Positions 1-9,214 are shown, numbered from the stretch's first letter. The stretch is 64,000 nt of DNA from Kitasatospora sp. Root107 (GCF_001424875.1 NZ_LMCT01000006.1:1577-65576); one strand, 5' to 3'. Translations and numbers: made by a program. The notes: a model not told the origin generated them from the letters alone.

Positions 1-165
1 TACCGGGGCCAGCTCCTGCGCCTGGCCATCGACAAGGTGTTCCTTCGCCAGGCCGACTACAGCGGTCAGCACATTACGTCTGAGCGTGTCGTAATCGAAT
101 GGGCCAAGCCCCGAGGGTGGAAGCCCCCAGAGAAAGTCGGGCAAGGCAGCCGGGTCCTAAAATAA
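1..165 (+). CDS. C-terminal end of a probable large serine recombinase (partial)
   Basis: The first frame is open from base 1 to a TAA ending at 165 and encodes the last 54 residues of a protein that starts outside the window. The tail reads YRGQLLRLAIDKVFLRQ, then HITSERVVIEWAKP, which is the style of the C-terminal end of actinomycete phage/ICE serine recombinases: a basic helix followed by a short beta strand ending in a tryptophan-rich tail. No catalytic part is visible, so the family call is by resemblance only. A strong terminator follows 6 bases downstream. If correct, the left edge of the window lies close to the end of an integrated element. Confidence 0.45.
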   Translation, partial: YRGQLLRLAIDKVFLRQADYSGQHITSERVVIEWAKPRGWKPPEKVGQGSRVLK

Positions 166-171
166 CGAAAA

Positions 172-213
172 GGCCCCAGGTCAGCACTGTGCGAGCAGTG
201 CTGACCTGGGGCC
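172..213 (+). terminator. Rho-independent-type hairpin, 18-bp perfect stem
   Basis: Bases 172-189 are exactly complementary to 196-213, with a 6-base loop (190-195). It lies 6 bases after the stop of the truncated recombinase gene. No clear U-tract follows, as is common for actinomycete terminators. Confidence 0.85.
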
Positions 214-859
214 GTCGTGTTGGGTCAGGGGGTGCGGGTGGGGTTCACCAGCCGACGGATCAATGCTGGTGACGAGATCGAGAGCCACATGGCCTGGAAG
301 GGGGCGACCGTTCGGGTGTCTGTCCGGGGGCGCGATGCTCGGTCTCGATCACGATGATGTGCTCCCCCCTGGGGTGCGGGCATCCTGGTGGATCACCGCG
401 TGCATCACGGGGAGAGTCACTGCGGGCCGCCCTGGAGGAAGTAATTTGCCATGGCGATGCGGGCGGCGACCCCGCCCGCTCGGCGGGCTTCGGCTGCGGC
501 GTCGTCACGGACCCGGGTGAAGTCGCTCGGCGCCAGCGCGTACAGGCCGTCGATCACCCGCTCCGCGCCGGCTACTGCGGCGCCCTGCGCCGGGCCGGGG
601 CTACGGCGGGGCATCGGCTGCACCGAACGGGTCCGCCACCGCGCGTCCAGCAGCTGGGGACCATTGCTGCGCACCGAGTTGACGGCTGTGGACACCGCCC
701 GCCTCTACCGGATACCCGCGGACTGCTGTGCGACGAGGCGGTCACCCTCATCGAGCGCACCGTCGGCCCAGAGGCCGAGCAGCTGGTAGTACCAGGGCGG
801 TACGCCCGGGCCGCCCTTGAACGCGGAGCACCGTCGCCGCGCTGGCACCCTACTCGCGG
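214..859. other. Decayed sequence without an intact gene
   Basis: No open frame here has both a start and plausible actinomycete protein character. Two gene-like pieces remain on the minus strand. One, near 700-815, reads like a C-terminal piece (CSAFKGGPGVPPWYYQLLGL, then WADGALDEGDR) and ends at a stop near 702; I cannot assign it. The other is the N-terminal fragment listed at 417-557. The stretch looks like leftover sequence next to an integration site. Confidence 0.45.
417..557 (-). pseudogene. N-terminal fragment of an actinobacterial hypothetical protein family
   Basis: The minus strand encodes VIDGLYALAPSDFTRVRD followed by DAAAEARRAG, which matches the usual start of a widespread uncharacterised actinobacterial protein (DGLY..xP..F...RD...A..RRAGD). 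The similarity stops after about 40 residues at an MANYF tail that does not belong to the family, and the rest of the protein is absent. It is therefore a truncated remnant. The assignment is by memory of the family pattern. Confidence 0.4.
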
Positions 860-1159
860 TTAGGTCTCCAGCAGTGGCGGGACGGGCAGCGGAAGGTGAC
901 CGCCGGTGAGCGCCGAGAGGTCATCGAGCCGGTCGAGCAGGCCAGGTAGGCATCCGGAGGGATTGCGGGGCCAGTCGGCGATCAGCGATCGGATCTGCCC
1001 CGAGAGCGCAAGGTGATGGAGGTCGAGGGCGTCGAAGTGTTCACCGATGTCCTCAGTCTGGTCGACGCTGTCGGTGATCTGGCCGACGACGTGGCCGGCC
1101 GCCAGGTCGTGGAGCGCACAGTAGAGAGCCCAGGCCGTCTCAGCTGGTGTGGGTGGCAT
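860..1159 (-). CDS. Hypothetical protein, 99 aa, coupled to the GNAT-Nudix gene
   Basis: I do not recognise this protein. It is acidic and mostly helical by composition, begins MPPTPAETAWALYCALHDL and contains a DSVDQTEDIGEHFDALDL segment; there is no signal peptide or membrane segment. Its ATG (1159) lies 20 bases inside the end of the upstream GNAT-Nudix gene in another frame, so the two are probably translationally coupled and made together. Codon use has the expected GC-rich third positions, which supports a real gene. Its job is unknown; a partner or regulator of the Nudix enzyme is only a guess from position. Confidence 0.55.
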   Translation of the reverse strand: MPPTPAETAWALYCALHDLAAGHVVGQITDSVDQTEDIGEHFDALDLHHLALSGQIRSLIADWPRNPSGCLPGLLDRLDDLSALTGGHLPLPVPPLLET

Positions 1160-2261
1160 CGTCCCTCGATCCGGCGCTCACGTGGTGGTGGGCGTGCAGG
1201 ATCGCGGCGACGCTGCCCGCCTCGGTGATCTGCCCGGCCAGCACTCGGGCCAGGGCATCGCCCAGCGGGACGCGCTGCATGGTCATGCCCACCTCGGTGG
1301 TGTCCCGGCGCATGACACCGGCCCCGATCCCGGTGGCCAGGAGCAGGGTTGTGGTGGCGGCGGTGCAGGACGGGAGCGGATGGATCACCCCGAGGTGCTC
1401 CCAGCGCGCTGCCCGCAGACCGGTCTCCTCCTCCAACTCCCGTGCTGCCGCGTGGACCAGGTCCTCGCCGGGCTCGACGCCGCCGCCAGGCAGGTGGAGC
1501 ATCCGGCGGTCCGGCAGATAGAACTCGTCCTCGACGAGCACGATGCTGCCACTGTCATCGAGGGCGACGACCCGCACGGCGTCCGCCACGGCGATGTGCT
1601 CGTATCGGTCCGGGGCGTGCGGCCCAGCCACGGTGTCGGACAGCAGCCGGATGTGCGGGCCGTCGTGCAGAACCTGACGGTTGACGGTGCGCCACCTGCC
1701 TGGACGGTCGGCGCCGGTTCGGGCGGGCGGGTCGTACAGGTAGAGGACTTGCTCGGCTCCGTATTCGGTGAAGCGGGCGCTCTCGAAGAGGCCGAGGCGC
1801 CGAAGCAGGTGACGGGAACGGGAGTTGGCGGCCTGGGTGACAGCGCCGACCTGGTGCTCGGCGGGCAACACGGAGGCCACCCAGGACAGAACCTCGGCGA
1901 CGGCCTCCCGCGCGAATCCGTACCCCTGCTGCTCCGGAAGGAAGGCGTACGAGATCTCCGACCGGCCGTCGGCGCGGTGGTCGGGATCGACGGTGACTCG
2001 GCCGACCACCTCGCCAGCGGCCAGGGTGACGGTGAAGTGCCCGGTCTTGCCGACCTCGTTGGTGAGGCACTGCTCGATCCGGTCCTCGGGGACGGGCCCA
2101 CCGAGGAACTCGCGCACGGCGACGTCGGTCAGCAATCGGCGCAGCATCGGCAGGTCGCCGGCTTCTACGGGCCGCAGCCGAAGCCGTTCGGTGGTCAGCT
2201 TCACCGGCCAGTGCGCGGTGGGCTGTTGATGCTGCGGGTCAGGGCCCGCGGTGGGTGTCAT
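1140..2261 (-). CDS. GNAT acetyltransferase fused to Nudix hydrolase
   Basis: A 373-residue two-domain protein. Residues about 20-178 are a RimJ/RimL-type N-acetyltransferase (LTTERLRLRPVEAGDLPML start, acetyl-CoA-loop-like QQGYGFARE at 111-119). Residues about 190-365 are a Nudix hydrolase with an intact Nudix box at 259-281 (GGGVEPGE then RELEEETG), so the metal-binding glutamates are present. The ATG at 2261 was chosen because a GAGGGAG ribosome site lies 8 bases upstream and the GNAT fold begins shortly after; the frame is open further upstream but without domain content. Such fusions presumably acetylate one substrate and hydrolyse a nucleoside diphosphate derivative, but neither substrate can be read from sequence. 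It is followed by the overlapping 99-aa gene. Confidence 0.85.
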   Translation of the reverse strand: MTPTAGPDPQHQQPTAHWPVKLTTERLRLRPVEAGDLPMLRRLLTDVAVREFLGGPVPEDRIEQCLTNEVGKTGHFTVTLAAGEVVGRVTVDPDHRADGRSEISYAFLPEQQGYGFAREAVAEVLSWVASVLPAEHQVGAVTQAANSRSRHLLRRLGLFESARFTEYGAEQVLYLYDPPARTGADRPGRWRTVNRQVLHDGPHIRLLSDTVAGPHAPDRYEHIAVADAVRVVALDDSGSIVLVEDEFYLPDRRMLHLPGGGVEPGEDLVHAAARELEEETGLRAARWEHLGVIHPLPSCTAATTTLLLATGIGAGVMRRDTTEVGMTMQRVPLGDALARVLAGQITEAGSVAAILHAHHHVSAGSRDDATHTS

Positions 2262-2438
2262 CGTGCGCGCTCCCTCTCGTGTGCCCCCGGCGGCAGCTAC
2301 AGGGTCCTGTCCATGATGGTGCGCCCAGGGACCGCGGCGCAGGCAGTGGGCAAGGCTGGCGCTACCTGACGGTCTGCTGCACGTCACGGCGAGGTGGGCG
2401 TTACGGTGGCCCGAAAGCCCACGGACGAAGGAGAGCCG

Positions 2439-2936
2439 ATGCCGCGCGGCCAGCAGTCCGCCCACACTGCCGTTACCGAGGCGCTGCGGACCCGGGTCAC
2501 CTCCGGCGAGTGGTGCCCGGGCACCCGCCTGCCCTCCCGCACCGTTCTCGCCGCAGAGTATGGGGTCGGCGAGGCGGTGGTGCAGCGCGCACAGGAGGCG
2601 CTGATCCGCGACGGCCTGCTGGAAGGCCGGGTCGGGTCCGGCACCTACGTGCCCGAGCCCCGCCCCCGCTTGCAGCTCCACCTCGACCCCGACGCTCCGT
2701 TCGGGGTCCGCCCGGGGTCCGCCGGGCAGTGGTCGGTGCTGTGCCGCCGGCCTGGCCCCGTCACCATGGCCTACTTCGTGCAGGACAGGCCGATCCTCCT
2801 CGCCCGCCCCGGCACCCCGGACACCGCCGAACCGGGCAGCCCTCGTCTACGCGCGGCTACCGTCAGCGCCGATGAGGCCCAGGTTCTCGGGCTGCTGCGC
2901 GACGATTCCTTGTCAAGTCAGTATGTTCACGGCTAG
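2439..2936 (+). CDS. GntR-family transcriptional regulator, 165 aa
   Basis: The N-terminal 70 residues form a GntR winged helix (ALRTRVTSGEWCPGTRLPS, then AAEYGVGEAVVQRAQEAL and the GSGTYV wing). The remaining ~90 residues are too short for a full UTRA effector domain and end abruptly in SSQYVHG, so the effector domain may be shortened. The ATG at 2439 has an AAGGAG site 8 bases upstream; a TACGGT -10-like element sits at 2402-2407. A second, broken copy of the winged-helix coding sequence lies at 6972-7073 on the other side of the Septu genes, implying duplication or insertion. Ligand and target are unknown. Confidence 0.8.
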   Translation: MPRGQQSAHTAVTEALRTRVTSGEWCPGTRLPSRTVLAAEYGVGEAVVQRAQEALIRDGLLEGRVGSGTYVPEPRPRLQLHLDPDAPFGVRPGSAGQWSVLCRRPGPVTMAYFVQDRPILLARPGTPDTAEPGSPRLRAATVSADEAQVLGLLRDDSLSSQYVHG

Positions 2937-3134
2937 GGCCGACAGCTGAGGTGGTGGAGCGTCGACTTAGGGAACCTGCCACTGAACAGCCGGATGCCGT
3001 GTGAAAGCGGAGGAACTGGTGCCGGATCAGCCGCGGTGGCGCCGATCTGGATAGTTGGCCCGGGGTGTGCTGTGCTGGCGGGCACGCGGCAGCCATTCCT
3101 GCAGCCGCTGTCTGCGACAGAGACCTGGAGAGCC

Positions 3135-4697
3135 ATGAAGTTTGAGGTTCTAGCTGAGCGCCGCTTCCCGCTGGATAACGGTCCTCGATGCCTCTTCCTC
3201 GTGCCGGATGGCTGGAACGACTACAGCTTCGTCACAATGTATGACCTGTGGTTCCGCGATGGGCTTGGGAATACCAAGCCGCTGGGGCAGGTAAAAGTTG
3301 GCCGACGAGGCTTGGATATTCATCAGCGCCCGATCGAGCCTGGTTCCTTCGAGGCAATTGACCAGGAATGTTTTTCCTTGGGTCAAGATGATTCCTACTA
3401 TGAGGCGATCCGAGATCTAGGGGACAGTAGTCGCATTTCTATCCTCAAGGGTCTTCGTGACATCGCATTCGCTCCCGAGATCTTCGATGCAGTCTTCGGC
3501 GAGGAGGTGACTCAGACCTCCCTGCTTCGCGCGGTTGAGCGGCCAACTGTAGAAAACCAATTCAGGAGGATTGCTGGGGGCGGAGCAACCTTGACGGACT
3601 ATGAGTTTCGATATACGCCGCCGCCGCCGTTCGAAGACGAAGCTAGCGAGCGCCCCAGCAAAGCCCTCGACTTTACCGTTAAGGTCGGCGCAACTCCGCC
3701 GACAAACCTGCACGTGTTGATCGGCCGCAACGGGTCTGGGAAGACCACCATCCTGAGGAATATCGCTTATTCGACTATCCATTCCCCGGGGCCGACGACG
3801 TGGGGATCAGCCGAGATGATTGATTCTCCCGCATTGATCTTCACCAATTGCATCACTGTCTCATTCAGTGCTTTCGATACCTTCGACTTGCCCCTGGATG
3901 AAGAAGCTCGCGATGACCTTATCGGTCGCGCTTTCATCGGGTTGCATCGATTGAATGGCCGCGCGGTCGAAGGGCCGAGGAACCTTGGCGCGCAACTATC
4001 GGATGATTTCTGTAAAAGCATTACACGGGTTGTAGGATTCGGCAGAGCGATGCGGTGGCTCCGTGCTGTGCGGCTACTGCAGAGCGATCCGCACTTTGAG
4101 CGTATCCGGGCCGATTCTCTTCTCGATCCTGGGTCTGCGCGTATCGAGTTTTACAGCGAGGAGGCGCTGGAGAACCTGCGCGAGGATTCTGCCGCCCTCT
4201 TTTCACAGCTGAGTGCAGGTCACAAGATTGTCCTTCTCACGCTGACCCGTCTTGTCGAGACTGTAGCCGAAGGGTCCATCGTTCTGCTTGATGAGCCCGA
4301 GACGCACCTCCACCCGCCGCTCTTGGCGGCGTTCATTCGTTCCCTATCAGACCTGCTAATTGACCGCAATGGCGTGGCGATCATTGCGACACACTCGCCG
4401 GTGGTACTTCAGGAGGTGCCCCAGCGGTGCGTATGGAAAATCACCGGCTGGGACGATTTTCGCGCTCCCGAGCGGCCTGAGATCGAGACCTTTGGAGAGA
4501 ATGTAGGGGTGCTAACGCACGAGGTATTTGGCCTAGAGGTGATGGAATCCGGGTTCCATCATGAGCTGCGGCGAGCTGTCGAGCAGTTCGGCACCTACGA
4601 GGCAGTACTGGCGCACTTCGGTGGGCAGCTGGGGGGTGAGGCCAAGGGCCTTGTCCGTGTGCTTTTGGCCACGGCGTCCCGTATGAGGCGGCCCTGA
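3135..4697 (+). CDS. ptuA: PtuA-like AAA/ABC-type ATPase of a Septu defence system
   Basis: A 520-residue ATPase of the SMC/OLD-like group. The Walker A motif GRNGSGKTT is at residues 197-205, an ABC signature-like LSAGHK at 359-364, Walker B SIVLLDEPE at 381-389 and a switch histidine in IIATHSP (H420). The ~190 residues before the P-loop are specific to this subgroup. The ATG at 3135 has GGAG 4 bases upstream. The stop overlaps the start of the HNH gene (TGATG), the usual layout of Septu, where PtuA oligomers bind and control the PtuB nuclease during phage infection. Base composition is clearly more AT-rich than the neighbours, a sign of transfer. A different ATPase-HNH defence pair is possible; the pairing is certain, the exact subtype less so. 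Confidence 0.85.
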   Translation: MKFEVLAERRFPLDNGPRCLFLVPDGWNDYSFVTMYDLWFRDGLGNTKPLGQVKVGRRGLDIHQRPIEPGSFEAIDQECFSLGQDDSYYEAIRDLGDSSRISILKGLRDIAFAPEIFDAVFGEEVTQTSLLRAVERPTVENQFRRIAGGGATLTDYEFRYTPPPPFEDEASERPSKALDFTVKVGATPPTNLHVLIGRNGSGKTTILRNIAYSTIHSPGPTTWGSAEMIDSPALIFTNCITVSFSAFDTFDLPLDEEARDDLIGRAFIGLHRLNGRAVEGPRNLGAQLSDDFCKSITRVVGFGRAMRWLRAVRLLQSDPHFERIRADSLLDPGSARIEFYSEEALENLREDSAALFSQLSAGHKIVLLTLTRLVETVAEGSIVLLDEPETHLHPPLLAAFIRSLSDLLIDRNGVAIIATHSPVVLQEVPQRCVWKITGWDDFRAPERPEIETFGENVGVLTHEVFGLEVMESGFHHELRRAVEQFGTYEAVLAHFGGQLGGEAKGLVRVLLATASRMRRP

Positions 4698-5569
4698 TGT
4701 GGCCGCTTGACCCTCCTGCCGTTACGGCCGATGACTGCTATACGGCATGTGCAGGCAGCATTCGGGATAAGTCCGCGAAGAACGGGCAGCCGGCAAGGGC
4801 ATACCGCACCCTATTGGCTACTGCCGCCGCCGGAATCAGCGCGGCCTCGCAACGTTTTGAAGCGGCGGCCTGTGAAGGCTCTCTGCCTGGACTCATGGCA
4901 GAGGACTTCAAAGTGACGGGGTTCGATGATGCTGAGGCATACACGGTCATCTACGGGCAAGGGATGGTCCAGAACAGGGCCGGGCGCGATATTTACGATA
5001 TGCTGATGGCTGCGCCAGCCTATAGACGTTGCCCCTTCTGTGGACATGGAATCGTCCGACAGTTGGACCATTACTTGCCAAAGGCGAGCTATCCGGCGCT
5101 ATGTGTGACGCCCCTGAATCTGATCCCAGTCTGCAAGGACTGCAATGAAATCAAGAAAAGCTTTGTTGCGACTTCCATCGAGTCGCTCCTAATTCACCCA
5201 TATTATGACCGAATCGACGATGTTCGGTGGCTGAATGCCAGAGTCCAGCATGCGACGGAGCCAACGCTCGAGTTTTTTGTCGAGCCTCCTGGGACTTGGG
5301 ATCAGATTATCACTGAGAGGGTGGAGCATCATTTCGAACGATTCGAGTTGGGGAGAGTTTTCGGCACTCAAGCAAACAGGCTAGTGAGCGACATCCTCTA
5401 TGGGGTCAAGAATTTGCTCTGGGCTGCTGGTTCAGATGCTGTGCATGCCTATCTACTCGGTGAGGCAGAAACGCGCTTCGAATCGCGGATCAACGGCTGG
5501 GAGGGGGTGACCTTCGCTGCCCTCGCAGGGGATGATTGGTTCTGCGAGGGAGGGTTTACGAGGATTTAA
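4697..5569 (+). CDS. ptuB: PtuB-like HNH endonuclease of a Septu defence system
   Basis: A 290-residue nuclease. The HNH core covers about residues 111-154: zinc cysteines C112/C115 (CPFC), catalytic-region DHYLPK at 124-129 with H125, N141 in PLNLIPVC, and second zinc pair C146/C149 followed by N150. The ~100 N-terminal residues and the C-terminal half lack recognisable domains and probably bind PtuA. The ATG overlaps the ptuA stop by one base, so the two are co-translated. In characterised Septu systems the PtuA-PtuB complex cleaves DNA on infection. Like ptuA the gene is AT-richer than its surroundings. All HNH residues expected for activity are present. Confidence 0.85.
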   Translation: MWPLDPPAVTADDCYTACAGSIRDKSAKNGQPARAYRTLLATAAAGISAASQRFEAAACEGSLPGLMAEDFKVTGFDDAEAYTVIYGQGMVQNRAGRDIYDMLMAAPAYRRCPFCGHGIVRQLDHYLPKASYPALCVTPLNLIPVCKDCNEIKKSFVATSIESLLIHPYYDRIDDVRWLNARVQHATEPTLEFFVEPPGTWDQIITERVEHHFERFELGRVFGTQANRLVSDILYGVKNLLWAAGSDAVHAYLLGEAETRFESRINGWEGVTFAALAGDDWFCEGGFTRI

Positions 5570-5632
5570 GTGGCGGCTTCTCTGGAAATTAGCCATGCCG
5601 TTGAGATCCTTCGAGGCAGTCTCATGGGCAAC

Positions 5633-6490
<858 letters not shown>

Positions 6491-6491
<1 letters not shown>

Positions 6492-6808
6492 CACCCGCCC
6501 CTCCCGTCAGTGCCGCGCGGCCCCTCGCGCCGCAGCGGCCGATCCGGTCGTACGGCGGCAGTCAGTTCTCGGTCACGGGCAGCGGCTCGCGCATAGTCGG
6601 CCAGGTCATAGGGGCTGAAACCGATCGCGAATGCGAACTGCTGCAAGTCGTCATCAGTCCCGGCCGCTCTCGGACCGATCAGGTCGAGGACCAGTTCGCC
6701 GAGCCTGCGCTCCTCCGTATGCATCCTGGTCACGAGCCGCCGCAGACGCCGGAAGTACTCCTCCCGGGCGGCCGGGTCGAGATCCAGGTATGCAGGGTGC
6801 CCATCCAT
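6491..6808 (-). CDS. Hypothetical protein, 105 aa, first gene of a small operon
   Basis: I do not recognise this family. The protein is helical and charged (PAAREEYFRRLRRLVTRMHT, then AFAIGFSPYDLADYARAA), with no membrane segment. The ATG at 6808 is fixed by an excellent AGGAGGT site 6 bases upstream. Its stop overlaps the zinc-ribbon gene start, and that gene in turn overlaps the HTH/coiled-coil gene, so the three form one tight operon. Position next to Septu and a recombinase remnant suggests cargo of a mobile element; the function cannot be inferred. Confidence 0.6.
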
Positions 6809-6971
6809 CAGGACACCTCCTCCACACGCGATGGAATGCAATCGCTACCTTCAGCATCCCTCCCGCAGCAGCGAGCGCGAAGCCGCAGCCGCCCTCTGCC
6901 TGAGTACCGCAGCCAGCAGCGATGGGACCAGCAATCCCATCGGCATCCGAGTTCAGGACACCCCGGCAAAT

Positions 6972-7073
6972 ACGCTGCGGACCCGGGTCACGGGCGGCGA
7001 GTGGCTGCCCGGCGCCCGCCTCCCCTCCCTCGCCGCCGAGTACAGCGTCAGCGACGCGGTGGTGCAGCGCGCC
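6972..7073 (+). pseudogene. Broken winged-helix fragment of a GntR regulator
   Basis: The plus strand encodes TLRTRVTGGEWLPGARLPS followed by LAAEYSVSDAVVQRA, nearly the same as residues 17-52 of the GntR protein at 2439-2936 apart from a four-residue in-frame deletion. No start codon or ribosome site lies in front, and after base 7073 the similarity ends in unrelated sequence (FNYWVEP). The DNA itself is clearly alike. The surrounding gap 6809-7270 contains nothing else I can support. Confidence 0.75.
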
Positions 7074-7270
7074 CGTTCAACTACTGGGTGGAGCCGTACC
7101 CCGTCGAAGCCTGAGCGAAGGGGCGAGAGATTCCTCCTCGCCCCGACCACGATTGTCCGCAGGCGTTCGCATCGCCCGGACCGGCGGGGTCGGCCACCAC
7201 AGTCCGGGCGGTGCAGCGGGCCGGGGTCAACCGAGCCCGGCCTCAAGTGCTGCTCCAGGGCGCCGGAGTG

Positions 7271-7780
7271 TCACGCCGTGGTTCCGTGCGGTTGCTTCGT
7301 GCTTTTTGCCCGGGGTTGGTCTGCCCGCTCCTCGTCTTCCAGGTGTTTGTAGATCTCCTCGGCGGTGTCGTAGGAGTAGCCTGCCTTCTCCATGGGGTCG
7401 AGGAGATCGAGGATTCCGTCGACCTGTGCGAAGGCGAGTTGGACCCTGTAGGTGCCAATCGCCTCAGGAGGAAGGTATTCCAGCAGACTCCTGCGGGCCC
7501 GCGCCAGCTTATGGTCTATCTCCTTGAAGATGTCACTCAGGTTGTAGAGAGACTTCTCCTGCTCGTTCCCGGCGAAGTAGTGGTCCCGGAACCGCGCGAA
7601 GCTCATCTCCTCATCTTTGCATTTGTAATCCTTGATCCACCTCTTTCCCAGGTTCCATTGCGCCTCGGTGAGATCCCCCTTTGCTTCCTCCATACTGGCG
7701 CCTTCCTCGCCGGTCGCCACAACCCGTTCCCAGATCTCCTCGCCTGTGTCGTGCGCCGCCCGACGGCGCGTCCTGGTCAT
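7271..7780 (-). CDS. Hypothetical protein, 169 aa, shared N-terminal domain
   Basis: I do not recognise the family. Residues about 10-50 (TGEEIWERVVATGEEGASME, then KGDLTEAQWNLGKRWI) are repeated in the neighbouring 66-aa protein at 7831-8031. The rest is charged and helical (FKEIDHKLARARRSLLEYL, YDTAEEIYKHLEDEE). The ATG at 7780 follows an AGGTGA site at good distance; a GTG nine bases upstream is an alternative. The gene lies in the same orientation as, and just downstream of, the 66-aa gene, so both may be transcribed from the promoter at 9027-9055. Confidence 0.6.
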   Translation of the reverse strand: MTRTRRRAAHDTGEEIWERVVATGEEGASMEEAKGDLTEAQWNLGKRWIKDYKCKDEEMSFARFRDHYFAGNEQEKSLYNLSDIFKEIDHKLARARRSLLEYLPPEAIGTYRVQLAFAQVDGILDLLDPMEKAGYSYDTAEEIYKHLEDEERADQPRAKSTKQPHGTTA

Positions 7781-7830
7781 GCCTGTCACCTACTCGTACT
7801 CGTCCCCGATTCAGGTATCTCGCCGAGCCG

Positions 7831-8031
7831 CTACCGTTCACCATCCTGGTGACGGGACGCCGGTCTAGGTCGGATCGCCCTTATCCAGGCTTTTCCGTCC
7901 GCGTACTCCTGGGTGGTGAGGTCGCCTCGGGCCTGTTCGGCCGTTGCTCCCTCTTCACCGGCGGCCTCGACTCTGGCCCATATCTCCTCGCCGGCTTCCT
8001 CTGGTGTCCGCCGCTGTAATCTCATGCTCAT
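7831..8031 (-). CDS. Hypothetical protein, 66 aa, one-domain paralogue of its neighbour
   Basis: The whole protein is essentially the domain shared with the 169-aa product downstream: TPEEAGEEIWARVEAAGEEG, then ARGDLTTQEYADGKAWI. Its ATG at 8031 overlaps the stop of the 319-aa gene (ATGA), and a GGAAGG ribosome site sits a few bases upstream. The pattern (EEIW, GEEGA, GDLT, a G..WI helix) suggests a small stand-alone helical module, perhaps a winged-helix-like DNA- or partner-binding unit. No function can be stated. Confidence 0.6.
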   Translation of the reverse strand: MSMRLQRRTPEEAGEEIWARVEAAGEEGATAEQARGDLTTQEYADGKAWIRAIRPRPASRHQDGER

Positions 8032-8987
8032 CCGCCTTCCAGCAGCCGTACGAGGTCTCGGTCCATGCCGGTGCGGCCCGTGGTGATCGCGGATTCGCAC
8101 CAGTCCAGCACCGCGCGGCCCTTGGCCACGGCCTCCAGGACGGCGGCCTTCGTCTGCGGGGTGTAGTCCTGGGCGTGAATCTCGGGGATGGTCTTCTGGA
8201 GGGTGGCGAAGAAGCCAGCGAACCCCTGGAGCAGCACCACGATCTCGGCCTCCTGGCGAGGGCGCGACGCAACAGCACGGCTCTTCTTCTGCTGCTTCTC
8301 CGCCTTGCCCGGGGCGGAACCGGAGTCTTCCTCCTCTTCCTCGCCGTGCTCTACCGCGCGCCAGTGCTCGTACTCCGCCTTGCGCAGCTCATGCCGGGTC
8401 TTCGGATCCGCAACGACCTTGCGGGCCACGCCCTCGCGCTTCATCAGACGGCTGACCTCCGCCGCCGCGTCGTCGTCGTCCTTCAGCACTTTGTCGGCGC
8501 GCTCCAGCCGCTCGTCGCTGTCTGCCGCGTGCCGGGTCAGCTGCGTCATCTTCCGCCGGGCCGCGTCCACCGACCAACGGTGCTCGCCCGTCACCGGGTC
8601 CAGCGGGGGATTCTTGATGACCCGGAACCGCTGCGGATGAGAGGAGAGCGTGAAATGGACGGTGAACCCGACACCCGCGGCCCGCTTGGCCTCGGGCCAG
8701 CGAAGCGCCGTGGTGTAGTACCGCATCACGGTCTCTGACGCGAGCTGCATACGGTGGGCGGTGCTGTCGATGACGTCATCCAGTTCGACTTCGTCCGGAT
8801 CACCGTCCTCGACGACAGCGACAATGCCGTCGCCCGCAAGGAATTGGTGGCCAGACAACGGCCCGGCGATCTTGACGAGGGACCGCATATGACGCTCCCA
8901 CACCGCCTTCGTGTAGCCCGCCGGAAGGCTCATGACTGCCATCAGGTTCACCTTCTCCCACAGCGGGAGCCTTGACCTGCGAGCCAT
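8028..8987 (-). CDS. Hypothetical actinomycete protein, 319 aa
   Basis: A soluble protein beginning MARRSRLPLWEKVNLMAVMS, with a conserved-looking LPAGYTKAVWERHMRSLVKI and SGHQFLAGDGIVAVV near the N-terminus, a long charged middle (acidic HGEEEEEDSGSAPGKAEKQQ) that is probably disordered, and a hydrophobic helical C-terminus (VVLLQGFAGFFATLQKTI). It resembles uncharacterised Streptomyces proteins that occur on plasmids and integrative elements, but I cannot name a domain. The ATG at 8987 is about 40 bases downstream of a well-spaced promoter. It leads a three-gene run with the 66-aa and 169-aa genes. Confidence 0.6.
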   Translation of the reverse strand: MARRSRLPLWEKVNLMAVMSLPAGYTKAVWERHMRSLVKIAGPLSGHQFLAGDGIVAVVEDGDPDEVELDDVIDSTAHRMQLASETVMRYYTTALRWPEAKRAAGVGFTVHFTLSSHPQRFRVIKNPPLDPVTGEHRWSVDAARRKMTQLTRHAADSDERLERADKVLKDDDDAAAEVSRLMKREGVARKVVADPKTRHELRKAEYEHWRAVEHGEEEEEDSGSAPGKAEKQQKKSRAVASRPRQEAEIVVLLQGFAGFFATLQKTIPEIHAQDYTPQTKAAVLEAVAKGRAVLDWCESAITTGRTGMDRDLVRLLEGG

Positions 8988-9026
8988 TCGACGTCCGGGG
9001 CATACGGTCCGCTGCGGTGATTGCGC

Positions 9027-9055
9027 CGTATAGAAGGAAGCATCCGAAGTAACAA
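9027..9055 (-). promoter_or_regulatory. Putative sigma-70-type promoter for the 8987 operon
   Basis: On the minus strand a TTGTTA (9055-9050) and a TATACG (9032-9027) are separated by exactly 17 bases and end about 40 bases before the ATG at 8987. The fit to the housekeeping consensus is good for such GC-rich DNA. Confidence 0.45.
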
Positions 9056-9201
9056 TCTCCACCAACAACGCTACCTCTGCCCTCGCCCGCGTGAACACCC
9101 CCTGTAACTGGCAGCCCGCCAGCCCCGCACTGACACGGTTCGGCTGGGAAGATCGTGCCCGCTGCCCAGCCCATTCCCAGGTACGCGGCGATGCTGGCTG
9201 C

Positions 9202-9207
9202 TACGGT
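9202..9207 (+). promoter_or_regulatory. TACGGT -10 element of a probable leaderless transcript
   Basis: TACGGT ends 7 bases before the ATG at 9215, and no ribosome-binding sequence precedes that ATG. This spacing is typical of leaderless actinomycete messages. No convincing -35 element is visible. Confidence 0.4.
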
Positions 9208-9214
9208 CGCCGGC

